From: Bin87 sp965203985 | GTDB lineage: Bacteria > Chloroflexota > Dehalococcoidia > Lucifugimonadales > UBA3495 | Reading direction: 5' to 3' | DNA length: 64,000 nt | NCBI GenBank assembly: GCA_965203985.1 | Contig: CBDBDS010000002.1 | Span: 310,001-374,000, forward strand | In this document: one piece after another, positions 1-7,907 of the stretch | Layout: each line of letters starts with the position of its first letter | Position numbering within the stretch: position 1 is the stretch's first letter | Program-made: the position numbers and the translations under genes | The notes under the pieces: generated by a model | Told to the model about the DNA's origin: nothing | Database searches by the model: none | What the model saw: only the letters and a program-made list of their open reading frames with translations

Positions 1-1194
1 GACAAGACCAGCCGCGACCTGTTCGTCGAAGCGTTCCAGGATATGCAGGAGACCATAGACACGGGCATATCCGCCCAGGACATCGAGGCCGGCTATCTGG
101 GCAACTACTCGGCCGACCTGTTTGAGCACCAGGGCCACACGGCGCCCATCATGGCCGATTGGCTGGGCATGACCCCCACGCCAATCACCCGCATTGAGAA
201 CGCGTGCGCCAGCAGCGGCAGCGCTTTGCGCGAAGGCGTGATGGCCATCGCCAGCGGCATGTACGACGTGGTCCTGGTGGGCGGCGTCGAAAAGATGACA
301 TCGCTGCCCACGGAAGGGGTCACCGACGTGCTGGCCTCGGCCGCGGACGGCCTGTACGAAGTCCCCGCCGGCCTGACCTTTCCCGGCATCTTCGGCGCTA
401 TCGCCAAGGCGCACATGGACCGCTACGAGACCAACCTGAACCACCTGCTCAAGGTGGGGGTCAAGAACCACGAGAACGGCAAGTTGAACCCCAAGGCCCA
501 GTTCCAGGTCACCGTCAGGGACATGATGGACCGGCGCAAGGCCCGGGCGGAGCAGCGCGGCGAGCCTGTTCCCGATTGGGACGACGAGCTGGACTTCCTC
601 AATGACGCCCGCGCCAATCCGTGGATCGCGTGGCCCCTGCGCCTCTACGACTGCGCGCCAATTACCGACGGCGCTTCCTGTGTCCTGTTGGTCGCCAGCG
701 AACTGGCCAACCAGTTCACCGACAAACCGGTGCACATCGCCGGCATCGGCCAGGCTACCGGCCGTCCGCTGCACGACGCCGAAGAGTTGACCTCCCTGTC
801 GGCCGCGAAAATCGCGTCGGCACAGGCATACGAGATGGCCGGCATCGGCCCCGAGCAGGTTGGCGTCGCAGAGGTGCACGACTGTTTCACCATCGCCGAG
901 ATCGTCGCCAGCGAGGACCTGGGCTTCTTCGCGCCCGGCGAGGGCCCCCATGCGGTGGACGAAGGTCGCACGGCTCGCAACGGTGATCGTCCCATCAACA
1001 CCAGCGGCGGTCTGAAAGCCAAGGGCCATCCCGTTGGCGCCAGCGGCGTGGCGCAGGTCATCGAGGTTTACAAGCAACTTCGCGGTGAGGCCGGGGACAG
1101 GCAGCTGGCCAATCCCGACCTGGAGTTCGGCTTGACGCACAACGTGGGCGGCACCGGCGGCACTTGTGTCGTCAACGTGCTCCAGCGCGGTTAG
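1..1194 (+). CDS. Thiolase, SCP-x / acetyl-CoA acetyltransferase type (5' partial)
   Basis: The reading frame is open from base 1, so the N-terminus lies outside the window. Thiolases condense or cleave acyl-CoA thioesters through an active-site Cys. Here that Cys lies in ENACASSGSALREG, followed by the VLVGGVEKMT segment typical of the family. Near the C-terminus are NTSGGLKAKGHPVGASG and THNVGGTGGTCVVNVL, which supply the catalytic His and the second Cys region. The insert-rich shape and the GGTGGTC ending fit the SCP-x-like (lipid-transfer) thiolase group rather than FadA or PhaA. It is followed after 11 bases by a DUF35-type OB-fold protein, the usual partner of this subgroup. The acyl-CoA substrate cannot be told. 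Confidence 0.9.
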   Translation, partial: DKTSRDLFVEAFQDMQETIDTGISAQDIEAGYLGNYSADLFEHQGHTAPIMADWLGMTPTPITRIENACASSGSALREGVMAIASGMYDVVLVGGVEKMTSLPTEGVTDVLASAADGLYEVPAGLTFPGIFGAIAKAHMDRYETNLNHLLKVGVKNHENGKLNPKAQFQVTVRDMMDRRKARAEQRGEPVPDWDDELDFLNDARANPWIAWPLRLYDCAPITDGASCVLLVASELANQFTDKPVHIAGIGQATGRPLHDAEELTSLSAAKIASAQAYEMAGIGPEQVGVAEVHDCFTIAEIVASEDLGFFAPGEGPHAVDEGRTARNGDRPINTSGGLKAKGHPVGASGVAQVIEVYKQLRGEAGDRQLANPDLEFGLTHNVGGTGGTCVVNVLQRG

Positions 1195-1205
1195 GAGGTC
1201 CCCCA

Positions 1206-1625
1206 ATGACCACCGAAACTGAAAGCCGGCCCTTTAATGCGGCGTCCTTCTACGCCTTCCTCAAGGAAGGTCGGTTCATGGGCGTTCGTTGCCGGGAGAA
1301 TGGGAACATCTACGCCGAGGCTCGGCCGATTGATCCGGTGAGCCACAGCCATGACATGGAATGGCACGAACTCAGTGGACGCGCTACGCTGAGCACGTTC
1401 ACCTGCATTTCGGTCGCTCCGGCATCCCTGGAAGCCAAGGGGTTCGGCCGAAACAACCCGTACTGCACCGGCATCGTCACGCTGGAGGAGGGGCCACGCA
1501 TTTCGGCCCGCATCGCCGGCGTGGACGCGGCCAACCCGCAGAATATACGCACCGGCATGGCCCTGGAAATCGACTTGACCGAGATCGACCCTGATGAACC
1601 CGGGTTGGTTTTCAGGCCGGCGTAA
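1206..1625 (+). CDS. OB-fold (DUF35-type) partner of the thiolase
   Basis: The 139-residue protein starts at an ATG with TAGGAGG just upstream, overlapping the thiolase stop region, so the two are co-transcribed. DUF35 proteins normally have a rubredoxin-like zinc ribbon followed by an OB-fold and bind SCP-x thiolases or HMG-CoA synthase. The OB-fold half is recognisable (residues about 50-135: SGRATLSTFTCISVAP, CTGIVTLEEGPRISARI, IRTGMALEI). In the N-terminal ribbon region only one Cys remains (VRCRENGNIYAEARP) and the second Cys pair is missing, so zinc binding is probably lost. The role is inferred from family and context: scaffold or substrate channel for the thiolase. Confidence 0.8.
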   Translation: MTTETESRPFNAASFYAFLKEGRFMGVRCRENGNIYAEARPIDPVSHSHDMEWHELSGRATLSTFTCISVAPASLEAKGFGRNNPYCTGIVTLEEGPRISARIAGVDAANPQNIRTGMALEIDLTEIDPDEPGLVFRPA

Positions 1626-1681
1626 GGCCGGCTTCACGATCCCTCCGATCGCGCAAGTTCAGCGCCTCGACGACCATAACA

Positions 1682-1711
1682 AAACCGCCCCACAGTTGTG
1701 TGGGGCGGTTT
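1682..1711. terminator. Bidirectional rho-independent terminator
   Basis: A perfect 13-bp stem (1682-1694 with 1699-1711) closes a four-base GTTG loop, with T-rich sequence on both outer sides. It lies between the convergent thiolase/OB-fold pair and the minus-strand zinc-ribbon gene and can end both transcripts. Confidence 0.85.
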
Positions 1712-1733
1712 GTTCGTTCTTCATCGCCGGCGT

Positions 1734-2210
1734 TCAGTCGACTCCCTGTTCTTTGCAAAAGTTGCAGGTCTTGTCGTACCACACGTAGGCGGAATTGGGT
1801 TCGTGAAATACCTCGAACTGCGTCACGTTGCGGTATTTGCGGCAACTGAAGCACAATTCTGTATGGGTGGGATCCAGTTGTGGGGGTATGCCCTTCTCGG
1901 TGCTGACATAGGTCTTGCGAATCTGGCGATTGGAAAACGGCAGACGTTGCAGGAAGCGCTCTTCAAATTTCAGCTTCCACACTTGGCCGCCAGGCATTGG
2001 GCGGAACATCAATGTCTGCTCGTCATCGGGCTGGCGCTCATGGATAAAATCGATATAGTTTCCCAGGCGCTCGTGCATTTTCCCAACGACTTCTTCGTAG
2101 GTATCACCGATGGCAGGGATATCCACTTCGACGCAGAACCCCTCCCACGTCTCGGGGTTGGTCTGGGTTTTCTTGATGTAGCAAGTCAGCTGTCGCGGTG
2201 TAGCGTTCAC
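1734..2210 (-). CDS. HicB-like N-terminus with C-terminal zinc-ribbon, unknown function
   Basis: I chose the GTG at 2210 because AGGAG stands six bases upstream; the open frame extends further but has no better start. The 158-residue product begins with a segment resembling the HicB antitoxin fold (LTCYIKKTQ, then WEGFCVEVDIPAIGDTYEEVVGKM, residues about 6-45). It ends with two Cys pairs (LCFSCRKY and KTCNFCKEQGVD) that could bind one zinc ion. No hicA-like toxin gene is adjacent. It is transcribed toward the shared terminator. The HicB resemblance is by eye from the beta-strand pattern and is weak; the Cys pairs are plain. Confidence 0.6.
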   Translation of the reverse strand: MNATPRQLTCYIKKTQTNPETWEGFCVEVDIPAIGDTYEEVVGKMHERLGNYIDFIHERQPDDEQTLMFRPMPGGQVWKLKFEERFLQRLPFSNRQIRKTYVSTEKGIPPQLDPTHTELCFSCRKYRNVTQFEVFHEPNSAYVWYDKTCNFCKEQGVD

Positions 2211-2284
2211 GATGCTCCTGGGCGATGCGAATGCATCGCCCGCGTCAAAATATGCGTGGGTCAGGGCTCCTCGCCGGGTCGGAA

Positions 2285-2710
2285 TTAGTCCAGGCCGCGC
2301 GTACCCACCCAACCGGTTTCCGAAACGTCAATCATCTCGCCGTTGGGACCTTCGTATTTGGTCTCCACGTTTTGCGTGCGCGGGCCGGTCATGCCGGCGT
2401 GCAGGGCGTGGTTCACCTCGTCCATGGGCTGGGAGTTGGCGGCGGACAGGCGCGCCTCGGTCTCTTCAAGGCTTTCAACCTCGAAGCCGATGTGGTGGAT
2501 GCCCTCCCAGTCCTTGCCGCGCTCTCCGGCTACCGCGTCGTTCTGGAAGTCCAGGATGGCCATGTTGACGTTCCCGTCGCTGAGCATGAATCCGTTGGCG
2601 TTGTCGCTCTGCAATCGGGCAACTTCGCGAAGGCCAAACACTTCCTGGTAGAACTTGGCAGTCTTTTCCGCGTCGTTGGTCGCAATCGCGATGTGTTTGA
2701 TCTGAGGCAT
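2285..2710 (-). CDS. VOC / glyoxalase-fold protein
   Basis: The 141-residue protein starts at ATG with GGAGGG upstream. It shows the vicinal-oxygen-chelate pattern: IKHIAIATNDAEKTAKFYQEVFGLREV at residues 4-30, then GIHHIGFEVESLEETEARL and a C-terminal YEGPNGEMIDVSETGWVG. Metal-ligand candidates are the His near the N-terminus, the His of HHIGFEV and the Glu of GEMIDVSE. Such proteins include glyoxalase I, extradiol dioxygenases and epimerases, and this short single-module form cannot be assigned to one. It faces the thiolase group with no close operon partner. Confidence 0.85.
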   Translation of the reverse strand: MPQIKHIAIATNDAEKTAKFYQEVFGLREVARLQSDNANGFMLSDGNVNMAILDFQNDAVAGERGKDWEGIHHIGFEVESLEETEARLSAANSQPMDEVNHALHAGMTGPRTQNVETKYEGPNGEMIDVSETGWVGTRGLD

Positions 2711-3004
2711 TTCAACCCTCCACGTTGGATTTCCGCCGATCGGACGACGGTTTCTCCCTACTAACAGGTGTGCGCAACGATACCATTTTTGTGTCCGACG
2801 GGCTAGTGCCGATGGCGCCGCGTCCCGCGCGGGTACGCACGACCCCCGGCAGGTAGCATCCGTAATTCATGGGGCATTTATCCCGGACAAGCCGGCATGC
2901 GCCAGGTGATTTGGGACGCTGTAGCATCTGTCTGAGCGCGGGCTACCGGCCCGATCAGAGGATAAAGCGGTCGCGTGGGCGGCTCTCGTCGCCGAGTCAG
3001 ATCG
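2711..3004. other. Intergenic region without a recognisable gene
   Basis: Between the VOC gene and the inverted-repeat element I see no supported coding region. A short minus-strand frame at 2712-2927 lacks codon bias, domain signal and a ribosome binding site. This stretch should hold the promoter of the VOC gene, but no convincing -35/-10 pair stands out. Confidence 0.5.
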
Positions 3005-3165
3005 CTCACGCGTACCCGGTTTGTCATTGCGAGCGCGGCGCGGCAATCTCGCCCCCGATGGCTGTCATTGCGAGCGCAGCGCGGCAATCTCGTCGGCCAA
3101 AAAATCCCGTTCATCCTGCCCATCCATGCAAATTCCCCGGTCTAACCAAACCGGGTACGCGTGAG
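3005..3165. mobile_element. MITE-like element, family B, with 18-bp perfect terminal inverted repeats
   Basis: CTCACGCGTACCCGGTTT at 3005-3022 is the exact reverse complement of 3148-3165. The 161-bp unit has no coding capacity. It contains two direct copies of a GTCATTGCGAGCG...GGCAATCTCG repeat (3023-3051 and 3064-3092) and a CATCCATGCAAA segment. Related ends occur at 19110-19303 and 24415-24480. It ends about 40 bases before the tRNA-Ile promoter. No clear target duplication is visible. Confidence 0.75.
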
Positions 3166-3180
3166 AGTCGGATCGTCGTA

Positions 3181-3208
3181 TTGCGCCGGGCGAACGGATT
3201 GGTATAAT
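3181..3208 (+). promoter_or_regulatory. Promoter of tRNA-Ile
   Basis: TTGCGC (3181-3186), a 16-base spacer and TATAAT (3203-3208) form a sigma70-type promoter. The -10 hexamer is perfect and ends 12 bases before the first base of the mature tRNA. Confidence 0.7.
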
Positions 3209-3220
3209 GGTAAGCCCTGT

Positions 3221-3297
3221 GGGCCTGTAGCTCAGGCGGTTAGAGCGCAGTCCTGATAAGACTGAGGTCGTTGGTTCGAGTCCATCCAGGCCCACCA
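3221..3297 (+). tRNA. tRNA-Ile (GAU anticodon)
   Basis: This is a complete 77-base cloverleaf. The acceptor stem pairs GGGCCTG (3221-3227) with CAGGCCC (3287-3293). The anticodon stem CAGTC/GACTG encloses the loop CTGATAA with anticodon GAT at 3255-3257. The T-loop contains GGTTCGAGTCC. The CCA end is encoded (3295-3297). Confidence 0.97.
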
Positions 3298-3456
3298 TTC
3301 CTTCCCACGAACCGAAGCGCGGTTCATGCTGCGCCGGCGACGCGTCCCTTGGTACGTTCGCTCCATGCGTCCACGAGCCACGGCGACTCCCTTACCCACT
3401 ATTTTCCTTGGTAAGAGCCCGGCCGCGTGACTTGGGCGCCCAGTCCAACCTAACGC

Positions 3457-4173
3457 TTGGTCAGCTTTCGGGTGATTGCGGTGGCAGATTTCAATGATAT
3501 CGAGTGGGTGAGCTTCGACTGCTACGGAACGCTGGTCGACTGGGAAACCGGGATTTCCTCCGCAGTGTCGAATTCCCTGGAATCCTATGGCGTCCGAAAG
3601 ACCAACCCCGAAATTTTGGAATTGTTCGCCGATGTAGAGCCGGTGATCCAAAGTTCGGGAGAGTTCAAGGAATACCGCGTCGTCCTGCGTGAAGTGATGC
3701 GCATGATCAGTGATCGGGTCGGCATCCAGGTTGCCGAGGACGACATTGACTGCTTGTCCGCTTCGCTGCCCCATTGGCCGGTTTTTCCCGATGCCGGGCC
3801 AGCTCTCCACATCCTCAAGCAGCGATACAAGCTGGCTATTATTTCCAATGTGGACGACGACCTGTTTGCCGGCTCCGCTCGCGAGTTGGGCGTTGAATTC
3901 GATGCCATAGTCACCTCTCAGCAGGCCAAAGCGTACAAGCCAAACTCTCGTAGCTTTGAACTCGCGGAAACTGTAATGGCCGTCGACAAGGAGCGGTGGC
4001 TCCATGTTGGAGAGAGCCTGTACCACGATATCGAGCCGGCCAACCGTTTGGGCATCAGGTCGGTTTGGGTCAATCGCCCGGATCGGGGTGGCGGAACCCG
4101 GCCAATCGACGCGAAACCCGACTTTACCGTACCGGATCTGGCGGCGCTGGCCGGCATCATGGTTCCGACCTGA
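3457..4173 (+). CDS. HAD-family hydrolase (haloacid dehalogenase type II-like)
   Basis: The protein has up to 238 residues. It has the HAD motifs in order: motif I VSFDCYGTLVDWE with nucleophile Asp21; motif II IISNVDDD near residue 130; the Lys of QAKAYKPNSRSFE; and motif IV HVGESLYHDIEPANRLGIRSVWVNR. The cap between motifs I and II is helical, as in class C1. Such enzymes remove halide or phosphate through an aspartyl intermediate. The precise substrate is unknown; the FDCYGTL signature resembles the haloacid dehalogenase branch. The start is uncertain: TTG at 3457 has no ribosome site, and GTG at 3472 or 3481 is equally possible. It is convergent with mutS. Confidence 0.88.
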   Translation: MVSFRVIAVADFNDIEWVSFDCYGTLVDWETGISSAVSNSLESYGVRKTNPEILELFADVEPVIQSSGEFKEYRVVLREVMRMISDRVGIQVAEDDIDCLSASLPHWPVFPDAGPALHILKQRYKLAIISNVDDDLFAGSARELGVEFDAIVTSQQAKAYKPNSRSFELAETVMAVDKERWLHVGESLYHDIEPANRLGIRSVWVNRPDRGGGTRPIDAKPDFTVPDLAALAGIMVPT

Positions 4174-4216
4174 CCGCAGTACGGCCGGAAACCGTACCGC
4201 GCAACCCTTCGGGCGG

Positions 4217-6868
4217 TCATTCCTCGGGACGGCGCGCCTGCTCCTGAAGTTCGTACAGCTTGTTGATCGCTTCCAGCGGCGTGAGGTTCGACACGTCCAT
4301 CCCTAATAGATCCTCGGCAAGCCGCTCATGCCCGGAAGGGAACAGGGGCAATGGCAACTGCGGCGATGGGGCCAATTTTCGTCTTTCACCCCGGCCCACA
4401 GCGACGCTTGACCCGCGGTCCTGCTCCAGGTGAGTGAGCAACTCCTGGGCCCGGCTCACCACTGAAGTCGGCATTCCCGCCAGCATCGCCACGTGAACCC
4501 CATACGAACGGTCCGCCCCACCCGGCACGATCCTTCTCAGGAACGCCACACGACCATCCTCCTCGGACACGGCAACGCTGTAGTTCCTGACGCCGGGCAG
4601 CGTGGATGCAAGTTCGGTCAGTTCGTGGTAATGCGTGGCGAATAACGTCTTGCATCCGAGACGCGGATTGTTGTGCAGGTGCTCCACCACCGCCCGCGCG
4701 ATGGACAAACCGTCGTAGGTGCTAGTTCCCCGTCCGATCTCGTCAAGAACCACCAGCGAGCGCCAGGAGGCTTGGTGGAGGATAGCAGCGGTTTCCACCA
4801 TCTCCACCATGAAAGTTGACTGCCCGGTAGCCAGGTCGTCCTGCAGGCCGACGCGAGTAAAGATGCGATCCACCAAGCCGATGGATGCCGAGGACGCCGG
4901 CACGAAGCTTCCCACCTGGGCCATCAGCACGATTATGGCAACCTGCCGGATGTAGGTGGATTTGCCGGCCATGTTGGGACCGGTGATGAGCATGATCTGA
5001 GCATCGTCGGAATCCAGCGCCGCGTCATTGGGCACGAATGACCCGGCGCCCAGCACCCGCTCCACCACCGGATGCCGGCCGTCCGCGATGCGAATTGCCA
5101 CACCGTCGTTCAACTCCGGCCGCACGTACCCGTGCCGTACGGCCACGTCGGCGAGACCCACGAAGACGTCAGCCCGGGCAATCGCGGACGCCAGCCGGGA
5201 TATCGCCGGGCCGTGGTCGGCGATCTGGCGGCAGACCTGGCGGTACAGGCTGCGCTCCAGTTCTTCGAGCTGTTCACGGGCCTCCAGCGCCTGGCGTTCG
5301 AACTCCTTGAGCTCGGGAGTGATATATCGCTCGCCACCCGTAAGGGTCTGCCGCCGCTGGTAGTGGTCGGGCACGGATTCGAGGTTGGAGTTGCTCACCT
5401 CGATGTAGTAGCCGAAAACCTGGTTAAAGCCGACTTTCAGGTTGCGTATTCCCGTGCGTTCCCGTTCTTCGGATTCCAGGCCGGCGATGAACCCCCGGGC
5501 GTCCCTGGACAAACCGCGAGTGCGGTCCAGTTCCGGCGAAAACCCGGGCCGGATCACTCCGCCCTCGCCCACGGAACCGGACGGTTCCGGCTCGATGGCC
5601 GTTTCGATCAGCGCCAGCAAATCAGGGATGGGCCGCAGCCTTTCCCCGATCCACGCGACCTGTTCGACCTGATCCCGCGCGAAAATTGAACCCAACTCCG
5701 CCGCGGCTTCCACGCTGCGCTTCAATGCCAGAAGGTCCCGGGGTGTTGCCGTATTCATCTGCACGCGGCTGAGAATGCGCTCCAGATCCGAAATCTGAGC
5801 CAGGGCGGAGGCCGCGTCATCGCGCCGGAACGCGTCATCATGGAAGAACTGCACCGCATCCAGCCGCCGTTCCAGCCGTTCCAGGTCCAGCAGCGGCTGT
5901 CCCAACCATCGGCGCAGCAGGCGCGCGCCCATGGGAGTCCGGGTGCCGTCCAACGCTTTCAGCAGTGACATATCGCTGCTGTCCCATCTCCCGGCGGCGA
6001 ACAGCTCCAGGTTTCGACGGGTTTGCGGGTCCAGGGTCATATACGAAGCCGTGTTGTACAGGAATGGCGCCGACAAGCCCGGCCGTTCACCCTGCCAGGT
6101 ATATTTCAGATACTCCAGGATCGCCCCGGCAGCCCGCACCGCCAGCGGCTCGGTCGGCGCTCCGTTGGATTCCAGACCGTATGCCTCGAGCGACAGTACC
6201 TCGTAGTATTCCAGCAGGGTTCGCTGCGCCGATTCGAGGCTGAAAGCCGCGTTTGACAGCTGGTTGATAGTTATGGCGTCGCCAACTCCGCCTTGGCCAG
6301 CGACGGAGTCTTGAAACTCTTCGCGGTCGGGGACCAGGATTTCCGACGGCTGTAGTCGGGCCAACTCCAGGGTCAACAGGTCTCCCGTCATCTGGCACAG
6401 GGCGAACTCGCCGGTGGTGACGTCAACGTAGGCCAGCCCGGCCCGGTCGTCGCCGAGGCACACCGCGGCCAAATAGTTGTTGGCCTGGTTGTCCAGCAAC
6501 GCCGCCTCGATGACGGTGCCCGGAGTCACTACGCGAACAACTCCGCGCTCGACCAACCCCTTGGAGGTCGCCGGGTCACTGAGTTGCTCGCAGATCGCGA
6601 CCTTGTGCCCCTGCTTGATGAGTCTCGCCAGGTTGGCTTCCAGGGAAACGGCGGGCACCCCGGCCATGGGCACCCGGGTATCCTTGCCCATTGTTCGGGA
6701 AGTCAGCGCGATTTCCAGCGCCGAAGAGAGCGTATGAGCGTCATCGTCGAAGCACTCGTAAAAATCGCCCATCCGGAACAGCACCACGGCGTCCGGGTAC
6801 GAGTGCTTAATGGTCAGGTACTGCCGACGTACCGGCGTCAGGCGTCCGCCGCCCACCCCTGTAGACAT
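4217..6868 (-). CDS. mutS: DNA mismatch repair protein MutS
   Basis: At 883 residues it has the usual bacterial MutS length. Domain I carries the mismatch-reading FYE triad (Phe36-Tyr37-Glu38 in FRMGDFYECF). The C-terminal ATPase has Walker A GPNMAGKST (residues 630-638), Walker B LVVLDEIGRGTSTYDGLS and the FATHYHEL switch. It ends with a short helix-turn-helix dimerisation tail (LGMDVSNLTPLEAINKLYELQEQA). MutS binds mismatches and recruits MutL; no mutL lies in the window. The gene stands alone on its strand, and its start ATG lies in a short spacer before the plus-strand HTH gene. Confidence 0.98.
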   Translation of the reverse strand: MSTGVGGGRLTPVRRQYLTIKHSYPDAVVLFRMGDFYECFDDDAHTLSSALEIALTSRTMGKDTRVPMAGVPAVSLEANLARLIKQGHKVAICEQLSDPATSKGLVERGVVRVVTPGTVIEAALLDNQANNYLAAVCLGDDRAGLAYVDVTTGEFALCQMTGDLLTLELARLQPSEILVPDREEFQDSVAGQGGVGDAITINQLSNAAFSLESAQRTLLEYYEVLSLEAYGLESNGAPTEPLAVRAAGAILEYLKYTWQGERPGLSAPFLYNTASYMTLDPQTRRNLELFAAGRWDSSDMSLLKALDGTRTPMGARLLRRWLGQPLLDLERLERRLDAVQFFHDDAFRRDDAASALAQISDLERILSRVQMNTATPRDLLALKRSVEAAAELGSIFARDQVEQVAWIGERLRPIPDLLALIETAIEPEPSGSVGEGGVIRPGFSPELDRTRGLSRDARGFIAGLESEERERTGIRNLKVGFNQVFGYYIEVSNSNLESVPDHYQRRQTLTGGERYITPELKEFERQALEAREQLEELERSLYRQVCRQIADHGPAISRLASAIARADVFVGLADVAVRHGYVRPELNDGVAIRIADGRHPVVERVLGAGSFVPNDAALDSDDAQIMLITGPNMAGKSTYIRQVAIIVLMAQVGSFVPASSASIGLVDRIFTRVGLQDDLATGQSTFMVEMVETAAILHQASWRSLVVLDEIGRGTSTYDGLSIARAVVEHLHNNPRLGCKTLFATHYHELTELASTLPGVRNYSVAVSEEDGRVAFLRRIVPGGADRSYGVHVAMLAGMPTSVVSRAQELLTHLEQDRGSSVAVGRGERRKLAPSPQLPLPLFPSGHERLAEDLLGMDVSNLTPLEAINKLYELQEQARRPEE

Positions 6869-7194
6869 GGCGCGATTTTACCCTATGCGCCAACTCGCCG
6901 GGTCCGGGAACCGACACGAAAGCGCCCGGCCGGAGCTGACCGGCTGAGCCGGGGATCCGGCCCGCACTGGCGAGCGCTCAGCGCCGAGCGTCTCTGGATT
7001 CCCGTTCCGGACCGGTCCGGCAGAGCGCACGACCGCAAATTTGCGGGAACTTTTATGACTATTCATAAAATTGGGCAAGATGTGGCGCGTGTTCAGTGTG
7101 CGCTCACATGACATTCGTGTATGATTGCGCCATCGCATCACCCGCCAGCCTCGCCTCGCAACGACGCTGGCGAATAACATCGGGAAGAGAGGAT
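6869..7194. other. Divergent intergenic region between mutS and the HTH gene
   Basis: These 326 bases hold the 5' ends of two divergent genes and no supported coding sequence. A TATGAT hexamer at 7120-7125 could be a -10 element for the HTH gene, but no good -35 hexamer is spaced correctly upstream. Confidence 0.4.
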
Positions 7195-7431
7195 ATGGCA
7201 ACACAGCGAATCAGAAAAACCAAGTTAATGCGCAGCGTGGAAGAAAAACACGGGCGGCAGCTGGAGAGCCTGGTGCCCGACCTGGTCAACGAGATGGGAA
7301 TGAGCCGTGCCGCCGCCCATCTGGGGGTCAGCCCCGCTACGCTCGGATACTGGATGTTGAAAATGGGGATCCAATACCGCCGCGTCGCCTTGGCGGACGG
7401 CGAGACTATCGAGGTTCGCCGCCAGGGCTAA
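7195..7431 (+). CDS. Small helix-turn-helix DNA-binding protein
   Basis: I chose the ATG at 7195, preceded by GGGAAGAGAGG, over an upstream in-frame start at 7096. The 78-residue product has a basic N-terminus (MATQRIRKTKLMRS). It then has a helix-turn-helix: LVNEMGMSRAAAHLGVSPATLGYWMLKMGI (residues about 30-59). It ends in a short beta-like tail. It probably binds DNA, but the target and any ligand are unknown. Its last 26 bases overlap the 3' end of the convergent cupin gene. Confidence 0.75.
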   Translation: MATQRIRKTKLMRSVEEKHGRQLESLVPDLVNEMGMSRAAAHLGVSPATLGYWMLKMGIQYRRVALADGETIEVRRQG

Positions 7432-7882
7432 CCGTGGGAGGAGCCAGAGTAGGCTCGCCCAGCCCTCCTTCCGGCACTTCCACCGCCTCGTCCATGCCCG
7501 GCCACGCCGGCATGGTGACACAGACGAACCGCATATCTGATTCGGCTTCTGCCCGAAACTGAAATCCCCAACCCGTCGGAATGACCAGCGCATCTCCGGC
7601 CACAACCCTTACCGGCGGAACTTCCGTGGCCGGCACTCCCGGGGGACAACGCCAGACCTCCCCGGCTCCGGAAAGCACGTACCACGCTTCCTCAACCGTG
7701 CGGTGACGCACCGGGCGGCTGGTTTCCCCGGCGCCGATGGTGACCTCCACCATGCTGCAACGGGTTGCCCCGTAGGCGTCCGTCAGCAGGAGCCGAACCT
7801 CTGAGCCATCCGGCGCGACGATCGCTTCGTCCGAACGCCGTCCCACCGGCGGAACCGGCGCCGGGCCGGCGTTCCCGGTCAT
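7406..7882 (-). CDS. Cupin-domain protein
   Basis: The 158-residue protein has one cupin barrel. Motif 1 is spread over TSRPVRHRTVEEAWYVLSGAGEVW (residues about 51-75), keeping the His and Glu that bind metal. Motif 2 is GDALVIPTGWGFQFR near residue 105. Single-domain cupins range from dioxygenases and isomerases to sugar epimerases and sensors, so no reaction is proposed. The gene lies 25 bases downstream of the crotonase gene on the same strand and is probably its operon partner. The 3' end overlaps the convergent HTH gene. Confidence 0.8.
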   Translation of the reverse strand: MTGNAGPAPVPPVGRRSDEAIVAPDGSEVRLLLTDAYGATRCSMVEVTIGAGETSRPVRHRTVEEAWYVLSGAGEVWRCPPGVPATEVPPVRVVAGDALVIPTGWGFQFRAEAESDMRFVCVTMPAWPGMDEAVEVPEGGLGEPTLAPPTVSPGGEPR

Positions 7883-7907
7883 ACCTCCCGTCTTTTGGTA
7901 CGCGTGG

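Noticed and set aside
3232..4026. A 264-codon minus-strand frame
   Set aside because: It runs through the tRNA-Ile gene and antisense to the HAD hydrolase, whose motifs are all present on the plus strand.
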